DNA of 64,000 bases from JBCDGZ01 sp038750655 (lineage in GTDB: Bacteria; Bacteroidota; Bacteroidia; Chitinophagales; Saprospiraceae), in NCBI GenBank assembly GCA_038750655.1, contig JBCDGZ010000013.1:13146-77145 (forward strand), written 5' to 3'. The notes beneath the pieces are model-generated. The model was not told where the DNA came from. It did no database searches and saw only the letters and a program-made list of their open reading frames with translations. Both the position numbers and the translations under genes were made by a program. This document shows, piece after piece, positions 8,248 through 17,124 of this stretch. The number at the start of each line of letters is the position of its first letter. Within the stretch, counting starts at the first letter, position 1.

Positions 8248-8919
8248 ATGATCATGTCGCTTGTCCATTTTTTCAGTAGTGCTGCTCAGGTATGCCTGCT
8301 GTTGAGCATCCTACTTTGGTGCTGGCACTACCGTTCCCTACCACTGGAGTTCAAGCGATTAGGGTTTTTCATGGTCACTACACTAATCATCAATGTTACT
8401 GCCATTGTTTTGGGGCGCAATAAAATTCAGAACCTGTTTTTGCTCCATATTTACACGCCATTAGAGTGGCTGCTTTGGGCTTACTTTTACCAGCTCCTCT
8501 TCAAGCCTATTCGTAAGATACAAAAGGGACTGCCCTGGTTGGTCGGGGTAGTCCTTATCTTCCTACTGCTTAATAGCATTTTGCTGGAACCGATCGGCGG
8601 CTTTAATTCCAATGCAAAATCATTAGTGCAGGTCATCTTGATTGCAGCGGCCATCACTTACTTTTTCAATGCCTTTGGAAAAATAGACCTGACGATGCCT
8701 ATTCCTCGTGCGCTAAGTATTGTCAATTTTGCGGTCATCTTCTACTATTCGGGGAGTTTATTTATCTTCATGTTTTCCAGATTCTTAAACGATAATCAAG
8801 TAGCCGAGCAGCAACAATTTGGAATTTGGGCCATCAATGGGATCATCTATTTCCTTTTTACGCTGCTGATTTTTTCAAGCTTATGGACAGTAGCTTTCCA
8901 GAAAACGAAGTCCTCTTAG
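8248..8919 (+). CDS. Polytopic membrane protein upstream of a histidine kinase
   Basis: A 223-residue integral membrane protein with about six or seven hydrophobic helices and short loops (for example QVCLLLSILLWCWHY, GLPWLVGVVLIFLLLNSILL and the C-terminal IIYFLFTLLIFSSLWTV). There are no catalytic motifs. Its 3' end overlaps the start of the sensor kinase gene by 37 bases in another frame, which suggests tight translational coupling and possibly a role as the membrane sensing partner of a kinase that has only one membrane helix. The family has no name I can assign. The start could be the first or the third codon (both ATG). Confidence 0.65.
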   Translation: MIMSLVHFFSSAAQVCLLLSILLWCWHYRSLPLEFKRLGFFMVTTLIINVTAIVLGRNKIQNLFLLHIYTPLEWLLWAYFYQLLFKPIRKIQKGLPWLVGVVLIFLLLNSILLEPIGGFNSNAKSLVQVILIAAAITYFFNAFGKIDLTMPIPRALSIVNFAVIFYYSGSLFIFMFSRFLNDNQVAEQQQFGIWAINGIIYFLFTLLIFSSLWTVAFQKTKSS

Positions 8920-9668
8920 TCATCACCATCGGGGTCATCATCATGCTGATCTTTGCAATGGCCTTTGTGCTTTTCTTTTATTTTTCACAAAAGAAATTCC
9001 AGGCCGAACGCCTACAGGCCCAGGCCCGCGAGGTCGACCATCAACGCCAGCTGCTCTTCGGTAGCATACAGGCGCAGGAGGAAGAGCGAGAACGCATTGC
9101 GCGAGAGCTGCACGATGAGGTCGGCTCCAAACTCAATGTCATCAACCTTGGTCTACATCATTTACAGAAAACACCAGATGAGGAGGCCATCGGTGAGCTT
9201 TTTGAGGTAGTCAATAATACGATTGACAGTACGCGGCGAATTTCGCACGACCTGCTGCCGCCAACGCTGGAAAACTTTGGTCTACCTACAGCGCTGGAAG
9301 AACTTTGCGATCGCTACAATAAAAATTCGAGTGTAAAGGTGCGTCTTGATATTCAGGAAAATGATCCCTCGATGCTCCCCCCAAAGATTGCTTTAGCCTT
9401 CTTTCGGATTACGCAGGAGCTGCTGTCCAATAGTTTCAAACACAGCGAAGCTACTCAAATCAGCCTCCATCTTTGGAAAGACCCACAGCAGCTTCGCCTC
9501 GACTATCAAGACAACGGCAAGGGCTTCCCCCTCGACAATCCGCAGCAGCAAAGTGGCCTCGGCCTGCGCAACATCGAGAGCCGGGTGCAGATGATTGAAG
9601 CCCAACAACAGCTCGACAGCGCCCCCGGTCAGGGCCTTTCCTTCCAACTCACAAAACCACTGACATGA
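8883..9668 (+). CDS. NarL/DesK-type sensor histidine kinase
   Basis: A 261-residue kinase. The ATG at 8883 was chosen because it gives a clean single N-terminal membrane helix (VLLVITIGVIIMLIFAMAFVLFFY); an upstream ATG at 8826 lies deep inside the preceding gene. After a short coiled coil comes the HisKA_3 dimerisation domain, with the phosphoacceptor in RIARELHDEVGS (His77). A HATPase_c domain follows, with SNSFKHSEAT (N box), DNGKGF (G1) and GLGLRNIESR (G2). There is no periplasmic sensor domain, so input probably comes through the membrane or a partner such as the overlapping membrane protein. It overlaps the response-regulator gene by 4 bases. Confidence 0.9.
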   Translation: MDSSFPENEVLLVITIGVIIMLIFAMAFVLFFYFSQKKFQAERLQAQAREVDHQRQLLFGSIQAQEEERERIARELHDEVGSKLNVINLGLHHLQKTPDEEAIGELFEVVNNTIDSTRRISHDLLPPTLENFGLPTALEELCDRYNKNSSVKVRLDIQENDPSMLPPKIALAFFRITQELLSNSFKHSEATQISLHLWKDPQQLRLDYQDNGKGFPLDNPQQQSGLGLRNIESRVQMIEAQQQLDSAPGQGLSFQLTKPLT

Positions 9669-10327
9669 AAATAGCCATCGCAGACGACGAAGCCCTCTTC
9701 CGCAAAGGCTTGGCCCGCCTTTTTGCCGACTTCGGTGCCACCCTGGCCTTCGAAGCCACCAATGGCCAGGACCTCCTACAGCAATTGGATACCGCCGAGC
9801 AGCTGCCTGACGTCCTCTTGCTCGACCTCAATATGCCAACCATGAACGGTATCGAAGCCGCCAAAATCATCCACAAAAAATACCCTGAGCTCAAATTCAT
9901 CATCCTCTCCACCTACTACTCCAAAGCCTTTATCACCAAAATGATCGAGTTTGGAGCGGCAGGCTACCTGGCCAAAAATGCTTCGCCGCAGGAGATGGCC
10001 ACCTGCATCCAGGAAGTCGCCGACAAAGGATTTTACTATGATCAAAAAGTGATGGAAGTGCTGCGGGAAAGTATGATGAATAAGAGCCGGCCCGTTTTCC
10101 GTAATCCCTTCGGCGTCGCCCTCAGCGAGCGGGAGCGCGAAGTCTTGCAGCTGATCTGCGAGGAGCTGACCACCGCCGAAATCGCCGCCAAGCTCTTCCT
10201 CTCCCCCCGTACCGTCGATGGCCATCGCAACAGCCTGCTGCAAAAGCTGAACTGCCGCAACACCGCAGGACTAGTCATCGTCGCCCTGCAAGAGCAATTA
10301 GTAGATATTACGAAAATCAGATTTTGA
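9665..10327 (+). CDS. NarL/FixJ-family DNA-binding response regulator
   Basis: A 220-residue regulator. The receiver domain (residues ~1-120) has the acidic pair DDE at 6-8, the phosphoacceptor Asp54 in LLLDLNMP, and the conserved Lys in YLAKNAS. The C-terminal LuxR-type helix-turn-helix domain (~150-215) reads LSEREREVLQLICEE...TAEIAAKLFLSPRTVDGHR. It overlaps the kinase gene by ATGA and is surely its partner. The targets are unknown. It ends one base before the convergent mutS stop, with no room for a separate terminator. Confidence 0.92.
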   Translation: MKIAIADDEALFRKGLARLFADFGATLAFEATNGQDLLQQLDTAEQLPDVLLLDLNMPTMNGIEAAKIIHKKYPELKFIILSTYYSKAFITKMIEFGAAGYLAKNASPQEMATCIQEVADKGFYYDQKVMEVLRESMMNKSRPVFRNPFGVALSEREREVLQLICEELTTAEIAAKLFLSPRTVDGHRNSLLQKLNCRNTAGLVIVALQEQLVDITKIRF

Positions 10328-10328
10328 C

Positions 10329-12983
10329 TTATTCCTCTTCCAACAGCTTCTTCAACTCATTCAACTTCAACATACACTCAATCGGTGTCATATTATTGAG
10401 TTCCAAATCCATCAAAGCTGCTTTGAGCTTGCCCGCCGTCGGGTCGACAGTTTCGAAGATGCTCAGTTGCAATTGCTCGGTAGAAAGTTGTTGTAAGGTG
10501 GAGTCGGCTTCGGGCTGCGTAGGAATATCAGCTCCGTTGTTGTCTATGGATTTTTGCTCTAGTTGGGAAAGAATATGCGCGGCCCGCTCGATGATGCTGC
10601 GCGGCATACCCGCCATCTTGGCTACATAAATGCCAAAGCTGTGGTTACTGCCTCCCGGCACCAGCTTGCGCAAAAAGATCACCTTTTGTCCCACCTGTTT
10701 AGTGGAAATGCTGTAATTCTTGATGCGCGGAAATTTATTGGCCAGCTCATTTAGCTCGTGGTAGTGGGTAGCAAAAAGCGTCTTGGGCCGAGCCGTGCTG
10801 TTGTTGTGCAGGTATTCTGCGATCGACCAGGCAATGGAGATACCGTCGTAGGTGCTGGTCCCCCGGCCAATCTCATCCAGCAGGATCAAGCTGCGGTCAG
10901 AAATATTGTTCATAATACTGGCCGTCTCGTTCATCTCGACCATAAAAGTCGACTCGCCGGAAGAAATATTATCGGTTGCTCCGACGCGGGTGAAGACCTT
11001 ATCGATGATGCCCAGGCGGGCCTCTGCGGCGGGCACAAAGCTGCCCATCTGCGCCATCAAACAGATCAGCGCCGTCTGCCGCAGCACCGCCGATTTACCC
11101 GCCATATTCGGCCCGGTAATCATCAGCACCTGCTGCTCTTCGTTGTCCAGATACACATCGTTGGGGATATAGTTTTCGCCCAAATCCAGGTGCTGCTCAA
11201 TCACCGGGTGGCGGCCCGCCTTGATGTCGATCACGTAGCTGTCGTTGATCTCCGGGCGGCAGTAGTTGTTTTTGATGGCTACGCGGGCAAAGGCCAGCAG
11301 GCAATCCAGACGGGCGATCAGCCCGGCGTTGCGCTGCACCGGCATAATGAAATCGGCCACCGTCGCAATCAGCCCGGCGAAGAGCTGTTCTTCCAGCCCC
11401 AGGATTTTCTCCTCCGCTCCTAAAATCTTGGCCTCTAGCTTTTTGAGTTCGTCGGTGATGTAGCGCTCGCTGCCCGTCAGGGTTTGCTTGCGGGTCCACT
11501 CCTCCGGCACCTGGTTCTTGTATTTATTGGTCACCTCCAAGTAGTAGCCGAAAACGGAGTTGAAGCCGATTTTCAAACTGGCGATGCCGGTGCGTTGGGA
11601 TTCACTTTGTTGGATATCAATGAGCAGTTCTTTACTGTTCTTGACGATATTGCGCAGCTCATCCAGCTCCTCGTGGTTGCCGTCGGCGATGACGCCGCCC
11701 TTGGCCAGGTTGACCGGCGGTTCTTCGATCAGCACTTTGCCGATTTCGGCGGTGAGTTTTTCGCAGGGATCGAGGCCTTCGCCGATTTTTTGCAGGAAGC
11801 TATTATCGCTGTCTTGCAGGAGGGCCTTGGTGGGATCGATAGCCAGCATGGCGCGGCGCAGCTGCACCAGCTCTCGCGGGTTGATTTTGCCTAGCGGCAC
11901 TTTAGAGATCAACCGTTCCAGGTCACCGATCTGTCGAATCTGCGCTTCGATTTGTTCGGTTAAGGCACCGTGTTCGATGAAATAGCTGACCATATCGAGG
12001 CGAGCCTGTACAGCTTCGGTGCTTTTGAGGGGCAGTACGACCCACTTTTTCATCAGGCGCGCGCCCATCGGGCTGATGGTTTGGTCCAGGATTTGGATGA
12101 GCGGTACGCCGCTGTCGTGGGCGCTGTGGATCAACTCCAGGTTGCGAATCGAAAAGCGGTCCATCCACACATAGCGATCCGGCTGCACCTGACTGATTCG
12201 GGTGATATGGCGGATGTTATGATTTTCCGTAGTAGCCAGGTAATGAATAACGGCTCCGGCAGCCACCTGCGCCAGCTCCAACGCTTCAATACCAAAGCCT
12301 TTGAGACCTTGGACTTCAAAATGATCCAGCAGTTTCTCTCGTCCGTAGTCAATGGTATAGACCCATTCTTCCAGCGGATAGGTGTAGAATCGCTCGCCGA
12401 AGTTATCGGTAAAGCTCTTTTTCTTGCTTTTGGAAAAGATAACCTCAGAGGGCTTAAAGCTTTGCAGGAGTTTATCGACATAATTGCTGCGCCCTTCGCT
12501 GACTAGGAATTCTCCGGTAGAGACATCGAGAAAGGCCACCCCGACCCGATCCCGCTTGCCGAAGGCGACGGAGGCCAGGAAGTTGTTGCTTTTATGATCC
12601 AGCAGTTTATCGTCGATGGCAATCCCTGGGGTGACAATTTCAGTGACCCCGCGTTTAACGATTTTCTTTTCCTTACTTGGTTTTTCCAGCTGCTCACAGA
12701 TGGCGACCCGAAAGCCCGCCCGCACCATCCGGGGCAGGTACATATCCAGCGAATGATAGGGAAAGCCCGCCAGTTCAATGTCACTTCCACCATTGTTGCG
12801 CTTAGTCAAAATGATCCCCAGCACCTGAGAAGTAGTGATGGCATCCTCTCCGAAGGTCTCATAGAAATCCCCTACTCGAAAGAGCAGAATGGCATCCGGA
12901 TATTTGCCTTTTACCCGGAAATATTGCTGCATTAGGGGGGTAACTTTCTTGTTTTTCTTGGTCGTCTTTGCTTTTCTTGCCAC
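10329..12983 (-). CDS. mutS: DNA mismatch repair protein MutS
   Basis: An 884-residue mismatch sensor ATPase. It starts at GTG with a lysine-rich leader, then the mismatch-binding domain I with the Phe-x-Glu signature in GDFYETFGEDA (near residue 40). Connector, lever and clamp domains follow. The ATPase domain has the Walker A GPNMAGKSAVLRQ near residue 622, the Walker B DEIGRGTSTYDG and the ABC signature region upstream (SSGESTFMVEM), with the helix-turn-helix dimerisation end. The length fits canonical MutS1 (850-890). No mutL is visible in this window. A near-ideal promoter lies just upstream. Confidence 0.97.
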   Translation of the reverse strand: MARKAKTTKKNKKVTPLMQQYFRVKGKYPDAILLFRVGDFYETFGEDAITTSQVLGIILTKRNNGGSDIELAGFPYHSLDMYLPRMVRAGFRVAICEQLEKPSKEKKIVKRGVTEIVTPGIAIDDKLLDHKSNNFLASVAFGKRDRVGVAFLDVSTGEFLVSEGRSNYVDKLLQSFKPSEVIFSKSKKKSFTDNFGERFYTYPLEEWVYTIDYGREKLLDHFEVQGLKGFGIEALELAQVAAGAVIHYLATTENHNIRHITRISQVQPDRYVWMDRFSIRNLELIHSAHDSGVPLIQILDQTISPMGARLMKKWVVLPLKSTEAVQARLDMVSYFIEHGALTEQIEAQIRQIGDLERLISKVPLGKINPRELVQLRRAMLAIDPTKALLQDSDNSFLQKIGEGLDPCEKLTAEIGKVLIEEPPVNLAKGGVIADGNHEELDELRNIVKNSKELLIDIQQSESQRTGIASLKIGFNSVFGYYLEVTNKYKNQVPEEWTRKQTLTGSERYITDELKKLEAKILGAEEKILGLEEQLFAGLIATVADFIMPVQRNAGLIARLDCLLAFARVAIKNNYCRPEINDSYVIDIKAGRHPVIEQHLDLGENYIPNDVYLDNEEQQVLMITGPNMAGKSAVLRQTALICLMAQMGSFVPAAEARLGIIDKVFTRVGATDNISSGESTFMVEMNETASIMNNISDRSLILLDEIGRGTSTYDGISIAWSIAEYLHNNSTARPKTLFATHYHELNELANKFPRIKNYSISTKQVGQKVIFLRKLVPGGSNHSFGIYVAKMAGMPRSIIERAAHILSQLEQKSIDNNGADIPTQPEADSTLQQLSTEQLQLSIFETVDPTAGKLKAALMDLELNNMTPIECMLKLNELKKLLEEE

Positions 12984-13008
12984 TGCGTGAGGTTTGAAAT
13001 AATTTGAG

Positions 13009-13039
13009 CAAAGATAATTTTAATCGAGAGCCTACCAAA
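13009..13039 (-). promoter_or_regulatory. mutS promoter (-33 TTTG, 19-bp spacer, -7 TATCTTTG)
   Basis: On the minus strand TTTG (13036-13039) is followed after 19 bp by TATCTTTG (13009-13016), an exact fit to the Bacteroidota primary sigma consensus. The -7 element ends 25 bases before the GTG start codon at 12983, giving a short leader. The divergent gene at 13111 has a weaker TATCTTTA at 13065-13072. Confidence 0.75.
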
Positions 13040-13110
13040 ACTTTAAAAGTCAAATCCAACTCACTATCTTTAGTCCAAATTTCATTAACCAACTCATATC
13101 TTACTAAAAC

Positions 13111-13578
13111 ATGATTCCACAGTTTGAACAGCTCAACGAGGAAGAAACCACTTTGATGCTAGATACCCTTCCCCTGATTACCGTGCTTATCGCTGGTGCC
13201 GATGGCAATATTGATGAGGAAGAAAAAGCCTGGGCCGAAAAATTGACCAATATCCGTTCTTTTGCCCGCGAGGACTCGCTGACCGACTATTACAAGCTGG
13301 CCGATGAGCATTTTGCTGAAAAACTCTCCATCTTTCTCAACAGCCTGCCGTCGGACGTAGCAGCTCGCAACGCAGAAATCGGTCATCGCCTGTCGGGCCT
13401 CAATAGCATCTTGCCCAAGTTGGACGTCAACTTTGCGCTGCGCTTTCGCAAAGGCCTCAATAGCTTCGCCGAACACGTCGCAAAGGCGTCAGGAGGCTTT
13501 CTTCGTATGGGAAGTATTAGTAAAGAAGAAAAAGATTTGATAGATTTACCTATGATCGATCAGGTTGTAGTGGAATAA
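13111..13578 (+). CDS. TerB-like (tellurite-resistance TerB fold) cytoplasmic protein
   Basis: A 155-residue all-helical, acidic protein without a signal peptide. The segment VLIAGADGNIDEEEKAWAEKL (residues ~27-47, with the A-D-G-x-I-x-x-x-E core) is the metal-binding-type helix pair of the TerB fold. The C-terminal part repeats a helical layout around NSFAEHVAKASGGFLRMGSIS. It lies 32 bases before the secreted M1 peptidase, and another protein with a similar signature follows that peptidase. No function is known for such stand-alone TerB-like proteins here; assignment rests on the short motif and helix pattern. Confidence 0.6.
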   Translation: MIPQFEQLNEEETTLMLDTLPLITVLIAGADGNIDEEEKAWAEKLTNIRSFAREDSLTDYYKLADEHFAEKLSIFLNSLPSDVAARNAEIGHRLSGLNSILPKLDVNFALRFRKGLNSFAEHVAKASGGFLRMGSISKEEKDLIDLPMIDQVVVE

Positions 13579-13610
13579 TCCCTGCCTTTTTATCGTAAAA
13601 AACACCAATT

Positions 13611-16061
13611 ATGAAAATCTTCTCTACCCTCGCTTGTCTGTTTTTTCTGTTGTGCAGTGCAAATTCTTTGTTGGCACAGCCCGCAAGTGATTTCCGATAC
13701 CCTTATCCCAGTGCTCCTCTTGAGCCGCTGACGCCTCAGGAGCGCCGTGACCTCCGCAACAGCACAATGCGTAGCGATACGATGGACATCCTCAACTATG
13801 AGATCAATTTGGATGTTACCGACTTCACGGGTCAAACCATCAACGGTTCTTGTGTGGTTCGGATGACACCAAAGATGAATGGACAGCAATCGGTAGTGCT
13901 AGATTTATTGGGTTTTGGCGTCGATTCTGTAGTTGGTGATAATGGGCCACTGGCCTACAACTATGATAGCTTGAAGTTGAATGTCAGCTTTCCCACGGCC
14001 CTTGACATTGGAGATACGATCAACGTTGAGGTCTACTACGGTGGCCGGCCAGTCTTGGACCCCGGTGGTTTTGGAGGCTTTGAATTCAATAGCGGCTATG
14101 CCTACAATCTAGGTATTGGGCTCAACTCCAATCCTTACAACTACGGTCGAGGGTGGTTCCCCTGCTTCGATAACTTTGTCGAACGGGCTACTTATGACTT
14201 CAATATCATCAGCTCGGCGGGCCGCAAGGCTTACTGTAGTGGAGATCTTCTGGGACAAACCGCTATGGGTAGCGATACCATCATGCGCTCCTACCGTATG
14301 GAACTGCCGCTGCCAACTTATCTGGCTGGCATCGCCGTTTCCAACTATGTAGAAATCAGAGGTACACATGACGGTATAGAGGGCCCTCTCACTACGCTAC
14401 TGTTGGCGCAACCGCAGCACGAGCAAGCAGTTAGAGAATCCTTTGCTGATCTTGGCCCCTGCATCGATGCGCTGGAATTCTGGTTCGGGCCTTACATCTG
14501 GGGGCAGGTTGGTTTTGCGGTCACGGTCCGCGGAGCGATGGAGCATGCGACCCTCATTGCCTATCCTGAATTCGTAGCCATAGGAGGCAATACTTTCTCG
14601 CACCGGCGACTGATGTCGCACGAGCTGGCGCATCACTGGTTTGGCAACATCGCAACGCTCTCTACGCCGGCTGATATGTGGTTCAAGGAGGGGAACGCCG
14701 AGTATGCGGCCCACCTTTTCACCGAATACCTAGAAGGAGAAGAGGCCTTTATCAAGCAAGTCAAAGACAACCATCTGCTGGTCATGCGCGAAGCGCACAT
14801 CGAGGATGGCGACTTCCTGCCGCTTTCTGGTCTACCCTTCGAAAATACCTATGGTGTACACACCTACCAAAAAGGCGCTTCGATGCTGCACAATATGCGC
14901 GGCTATCTCGGAGATTCGCTCTTCCGCTCTGGCCAGCAATCAGCATTGGCCTTCTTCGAATTCGATGCCGTCGATGCCGCGATGTACCGCGATCATTTGA
15001 CCGATGCCACGGACGTAGATATGACCTCTTTCTTTGACGATTGGATTTACAGCCCGGGGTGGGCCGGTCATGAGATCGACTCGATTCAGGTGGAGCCTGT
15101 AGGCGGTGAGTTTGAGGTGACCGTATTTTTTGAACAAAAACTACGCAACGCCCCTAATTTCCATACCAATGTACCTCTGGAGGTCACTTTTGTGGATGAA
15201 AATTGGAATACGGAAGTCAAGCGCCTTATGGCCGATGGCCAGCTTTCTTCGGCCACCACTACCCTGCCCTTCGCGCCTAGCCTTTACTACCTTAATGCCG
15301 AACATACATTGAATCTTTCTCAATGGAATGCGCAGATGAAAGTCACCGAAGAAGGCTTTGTTGGCTTCCCCTACACCGACTTTGGAATGACTGTCAATAC
15401 CCTCACGCCTGGTGACTCGGCCTGGGTGAGCGTAGAGCATTTCTGGGTAGGTGCTGATGAAATCCAAGACCCTGATCTCGATGTCCGCATTTCCCAAAAC
15501 CACTACTGGCGCATCAACGGCATTCTGCCCGCAGACTTTGAGGCCAACGCCAGCCTGGTTTGGAATGGCATTGCCAGCCCGAATTTGGATGCAGACCTGG
15601 TTGGGGTTACAGAAGACAGCATCATCCTGGTTTATCGCCCCGATCCGAGTGAAGAGTGGATCGAATACCCTCACTACACTAAATTTAATCCTATTTCAGT
15701 TGATCAATCTGGTGTTTTCCGCCTCTCTCAGGTGCTCATGGGAGATTATGCTTTTGCCAATGGGGAATTCCCACTGGTCAGCACAGACGATGGTTTGCTG
15801 ATTGATGATATGGCCATTTATCCTAATCCGGCGACCGACCAGTTGTTCATCAGCGGTACGCTGGAGCAGCCCAACGAGCTGACCTTCCGCCTGTATGACT
15901 TGCAAGGTCGGATGATGCACGCTAGCCCTGCCGCTCCTTACCAGCAGCATTTTCAGCACCACATCAATCTGCACCGCTTTGAAAGCGGCGTCTACTTGTT
16001 GGAAGTCAGCAGCCCGGATGGCCAATTAATCAAAACCAGAAAAATCGAAATCTTTAACTAA
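13611..16061 (+). CDS. Secreted M1-family metallopeptidase with T9SS type A sorting domain
   Basis: An 816-residue exported zinc peptidase. It has a signal peptide (residues 1-23, ending in LLAQ), an N-terminal beta-saddle domain, then the catalytic domain with a GAMEN variant (RGAMEHATL near 307) and HELAHHWFGN, in which His337 and His341 are zinc ligands and Glu338 the base. The third ligand is Glu360 in FKEGNAEY (HEXXH-x18-E). Tyr in the TYQKGASMLH segment fits the catalytic Tyr. The last ~80 residues are a T9SS type A domain starting at IYPNPATDQL. It probably trims N-terminal residues from peptides outside the cell. The next gene starts inside its stop codon (TAATG). Confidence 0.93.
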   Translation: MKIFSTLACLFFLLCSANSLLAQPASDFRYPYPSAPLEPLTPQERRDLRNSTMRSDTMDILNYEINLDVTDFTGQTINGSCVVRMTPKMNGQQSVVLDLLGFGVDSVVGDNGPLAYNYDSLKLNVSFPTALDIGDTINVEVYYGGRPVLDPGGFGGFEFNSGYAYNLGIGLNSNPYNYGRGWFPCFDNFVERATYDFNIISSAGRKAYCSGDLLGQTAMGSDTIMRSYRMELPLPTYLAGIAVSNYVEIRGTHDGIEGPLTTLLLAQPQHEQAVRESFADLGPCIDALEFWFGPYIWGQVGFAVTVRGAMEHATLIAYPEFVAIGGNTFSHRRLMSHELAHHWFGNIATLSTPADMWFKEGNAEYAAHLFTEYLEGEEAFIKQVKDNHLLVMREAHIEDGDFLPLSGLPFENTYGVHTYQKGASMLHNMRGYLGDSLFRSGQQSALAFFEFDAVDAAMYRDHLTDATDVDMTSFFDDWIYSPGWAGHEIDSIQVEPVGGEFEVTVFFEQKLRNAPNFHTNVPLEVTFVDENWNTEVKRLMADGQLSSATTTLPFAPSLYYLNAEHTLNLSQWNAQMKVTEEGFVGFPYTDFGMTVNTLTPGDSAWVSVEHFWVGADEIQDPDLDVRISQNHYWRINGILPADFEANASLVWNGIASPNLDADLVGVTEDSIILVYRPDPSEEWIEYPHYTKFNPISVDQSGVFRLSQVLMGDYAFANGEFPLVSTDDGLLIDDMAIYPNPATDQLFISGTLEQPNELTFRLYDLQGRMMHASPAAPYQQHFQHHINLHRFESGVYLLEVSSPDGQLIKTRKIEIFN

Positions 16062-16453
16062 TGGTCAGTAAAACCCGACTTTTTGACGCCTTTGGAGAGC
16101 TAATTTATGCCGTGGCCATTTCGGATGGGATGGTGCAGCAGGAGGAAATCGATTCCTTACACAAAATCCTTCGTGGGCATCCCTGGGCCAAGGAAATCCA
16201 ATGGTCTTTTGACTATGAGCATCGCAAGCAAAATGCCCTCATGGAGACCTACAACAAAGCCCTGGATACCTTCAAGGAGTACGGCCCGACCAAGGAATAC
16301 GCTTACCTGATTGAAGTTTTGGAAGAGGTAGCGGCCGCTAGTGACGGGGTGGAGAAAAAAGAGGGAATACTGATCAGCAACTTCCAAAAGTCACTGCGAG
16401 CACATTTTGTAGAATTTCTGGATACCAATCAGTTACGCAAAGAGGACCATTAA
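16061..16453 (+). CDS. Second TerB-like small helical protein
   Basis: A 130-residue cytoplasmic helical protein whose ATG shares a base with the stop of the M1 peptidase gene, so translation is coupled. The segment ELIYAVAISDGMVQQEEIDS (residues ~9-28) follows the TerB-like pattern of helix, A-x-S-D-G-x-V and an acidic helix, similar to the protein upstream of the peptidase. A second A-x-x-D-G-V-x-x-K-E copy appears near residue 96 (AAASDGVEKKEG), which supports a duplicated four-helix arrangement. The role is unknown. It ends directly against the convergent DinB-like gene. Confidence 0.6.
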   Translation: MVSKTRLFDAFGELIYAVAISDGMVQQEEIDSLHKILRGHPWAKEIQWSFDYEHRKQNALMETYNKALDTFKEYGPTKEYAYLIEVLEEVAAASDGVEKKEGILISNFQKSLRAHFVEFLDTNQLRKEDH

Positions 16454-16984
16454 TTAGGGTAAAGTCCGATCAATTTGGCCCTGATGCCGTTTAACATGGG
16501 CTTTCATAAAGTCCAGCATGCCGTATAGGCTTAATCGACCTGCAACCGGGTGTTTGTAGATTTCTTTGTTCAAAATCTCCTCGGGCAGACCATTGAGATA
16601 GGTAGCTAATTCCAAACGCTTGGCCTTCCATTCTACAACAACTGCCTCTAGTTGAGAATCTTCGGGCAGCTCCTCTCGCACTGCCTTCGGCGCCTTCACC
16701 TTAATCGGCAGGCTCAAGTAAGTGCAAGCCATCCACCCGCGCCACCGCGTTTTCCAAGTGATCGGCGATAATTGAGGCACAAAACTCAACTTCTTTTTCA
16801 CATACTGCAAAGCAAAGCCTTCCGCTCTCATCAAATGATGCAAGTTCTGCATGGCCGACCATCGCTCCGGACTAGGCTTGTAATTGAGGTGCTCGTGCGA
16901 ACGGCTACGCAAGCGTTGATGCAGGCTTTCCAACTGCTGATTCAGCTGATCCAAGCGCTGATTGATCTTAGCTTTGCTTGTCAT
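16454..16984 (-). CDS. DinB-like four-helix-bundle protein
   Basis: A 176-residue protein with the helical layout of the DinB/YfiT superfamily. Histidines expected for the metal site occur in NLHHLMRAE (near residue 49) and in the last helix, AHVKRHQGQID (near 162-172). The phrase NYKPSPERWSAMQNLHHL is the common DinB pattern in which a Trp and Ser precede the metal helix. Members act as metal-dependent transferases or hydrolases, often with bacillithiol-like thiols, or have unknown roles; nothing here points to a substrate. It is a single gene, convergent with the TerB-like gene. Confidence 0.75.
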   Translation of the reverse strand: MTSKAKINQRLDQLNQQLESLHQRLRSRSHEHLNYKPSPERWSAMQNLHHLMRAEGFALQYVKKKLSFVPQLSPITWKTRWRGWMACTYLSLPIKVKAPKAVREELPEDSQLEAVVVEWKAKRLELATYLNGLPEEILNKEIYKHPVAGRLSLYGMLDFMKAHVKRHQGQIDRTLP

Positions 16985-17124
16985 TGTCTGAAGATTATTT
17001 CGTATGAGCTGAGATTCCCTATTCTAAGATTCAAAGCGATAGAGATTGGAATGAATGACCCTAATTCCCTATTTTGTGCAATCGCTATAGTTGTAATATA
17101 TAAAAGTTTATCAAAATACTGCAT

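Noticed and set aside
10758..11423. Long open frame antisense to mutS (221 codons), with similar long antisense frames in the amylase (20824-21663), S9 peptidase (36704-37549) and amidohydrolase genes
   Set aside because: These lie opposite well-supported enzymes, have low-complexity repetitive composition and no domain or signal peptide; they arise from the codon bias of the sense gene.
17065..17080. CTATTTTGT upstream of the amidohydrolase gene, with a similar CTATTTTGT before the amylase gene (20574-20584), as promoters
   Set aside because: They are one base short of TAnnTTTG and have no -33 element at a suitable distance; left unannotated.
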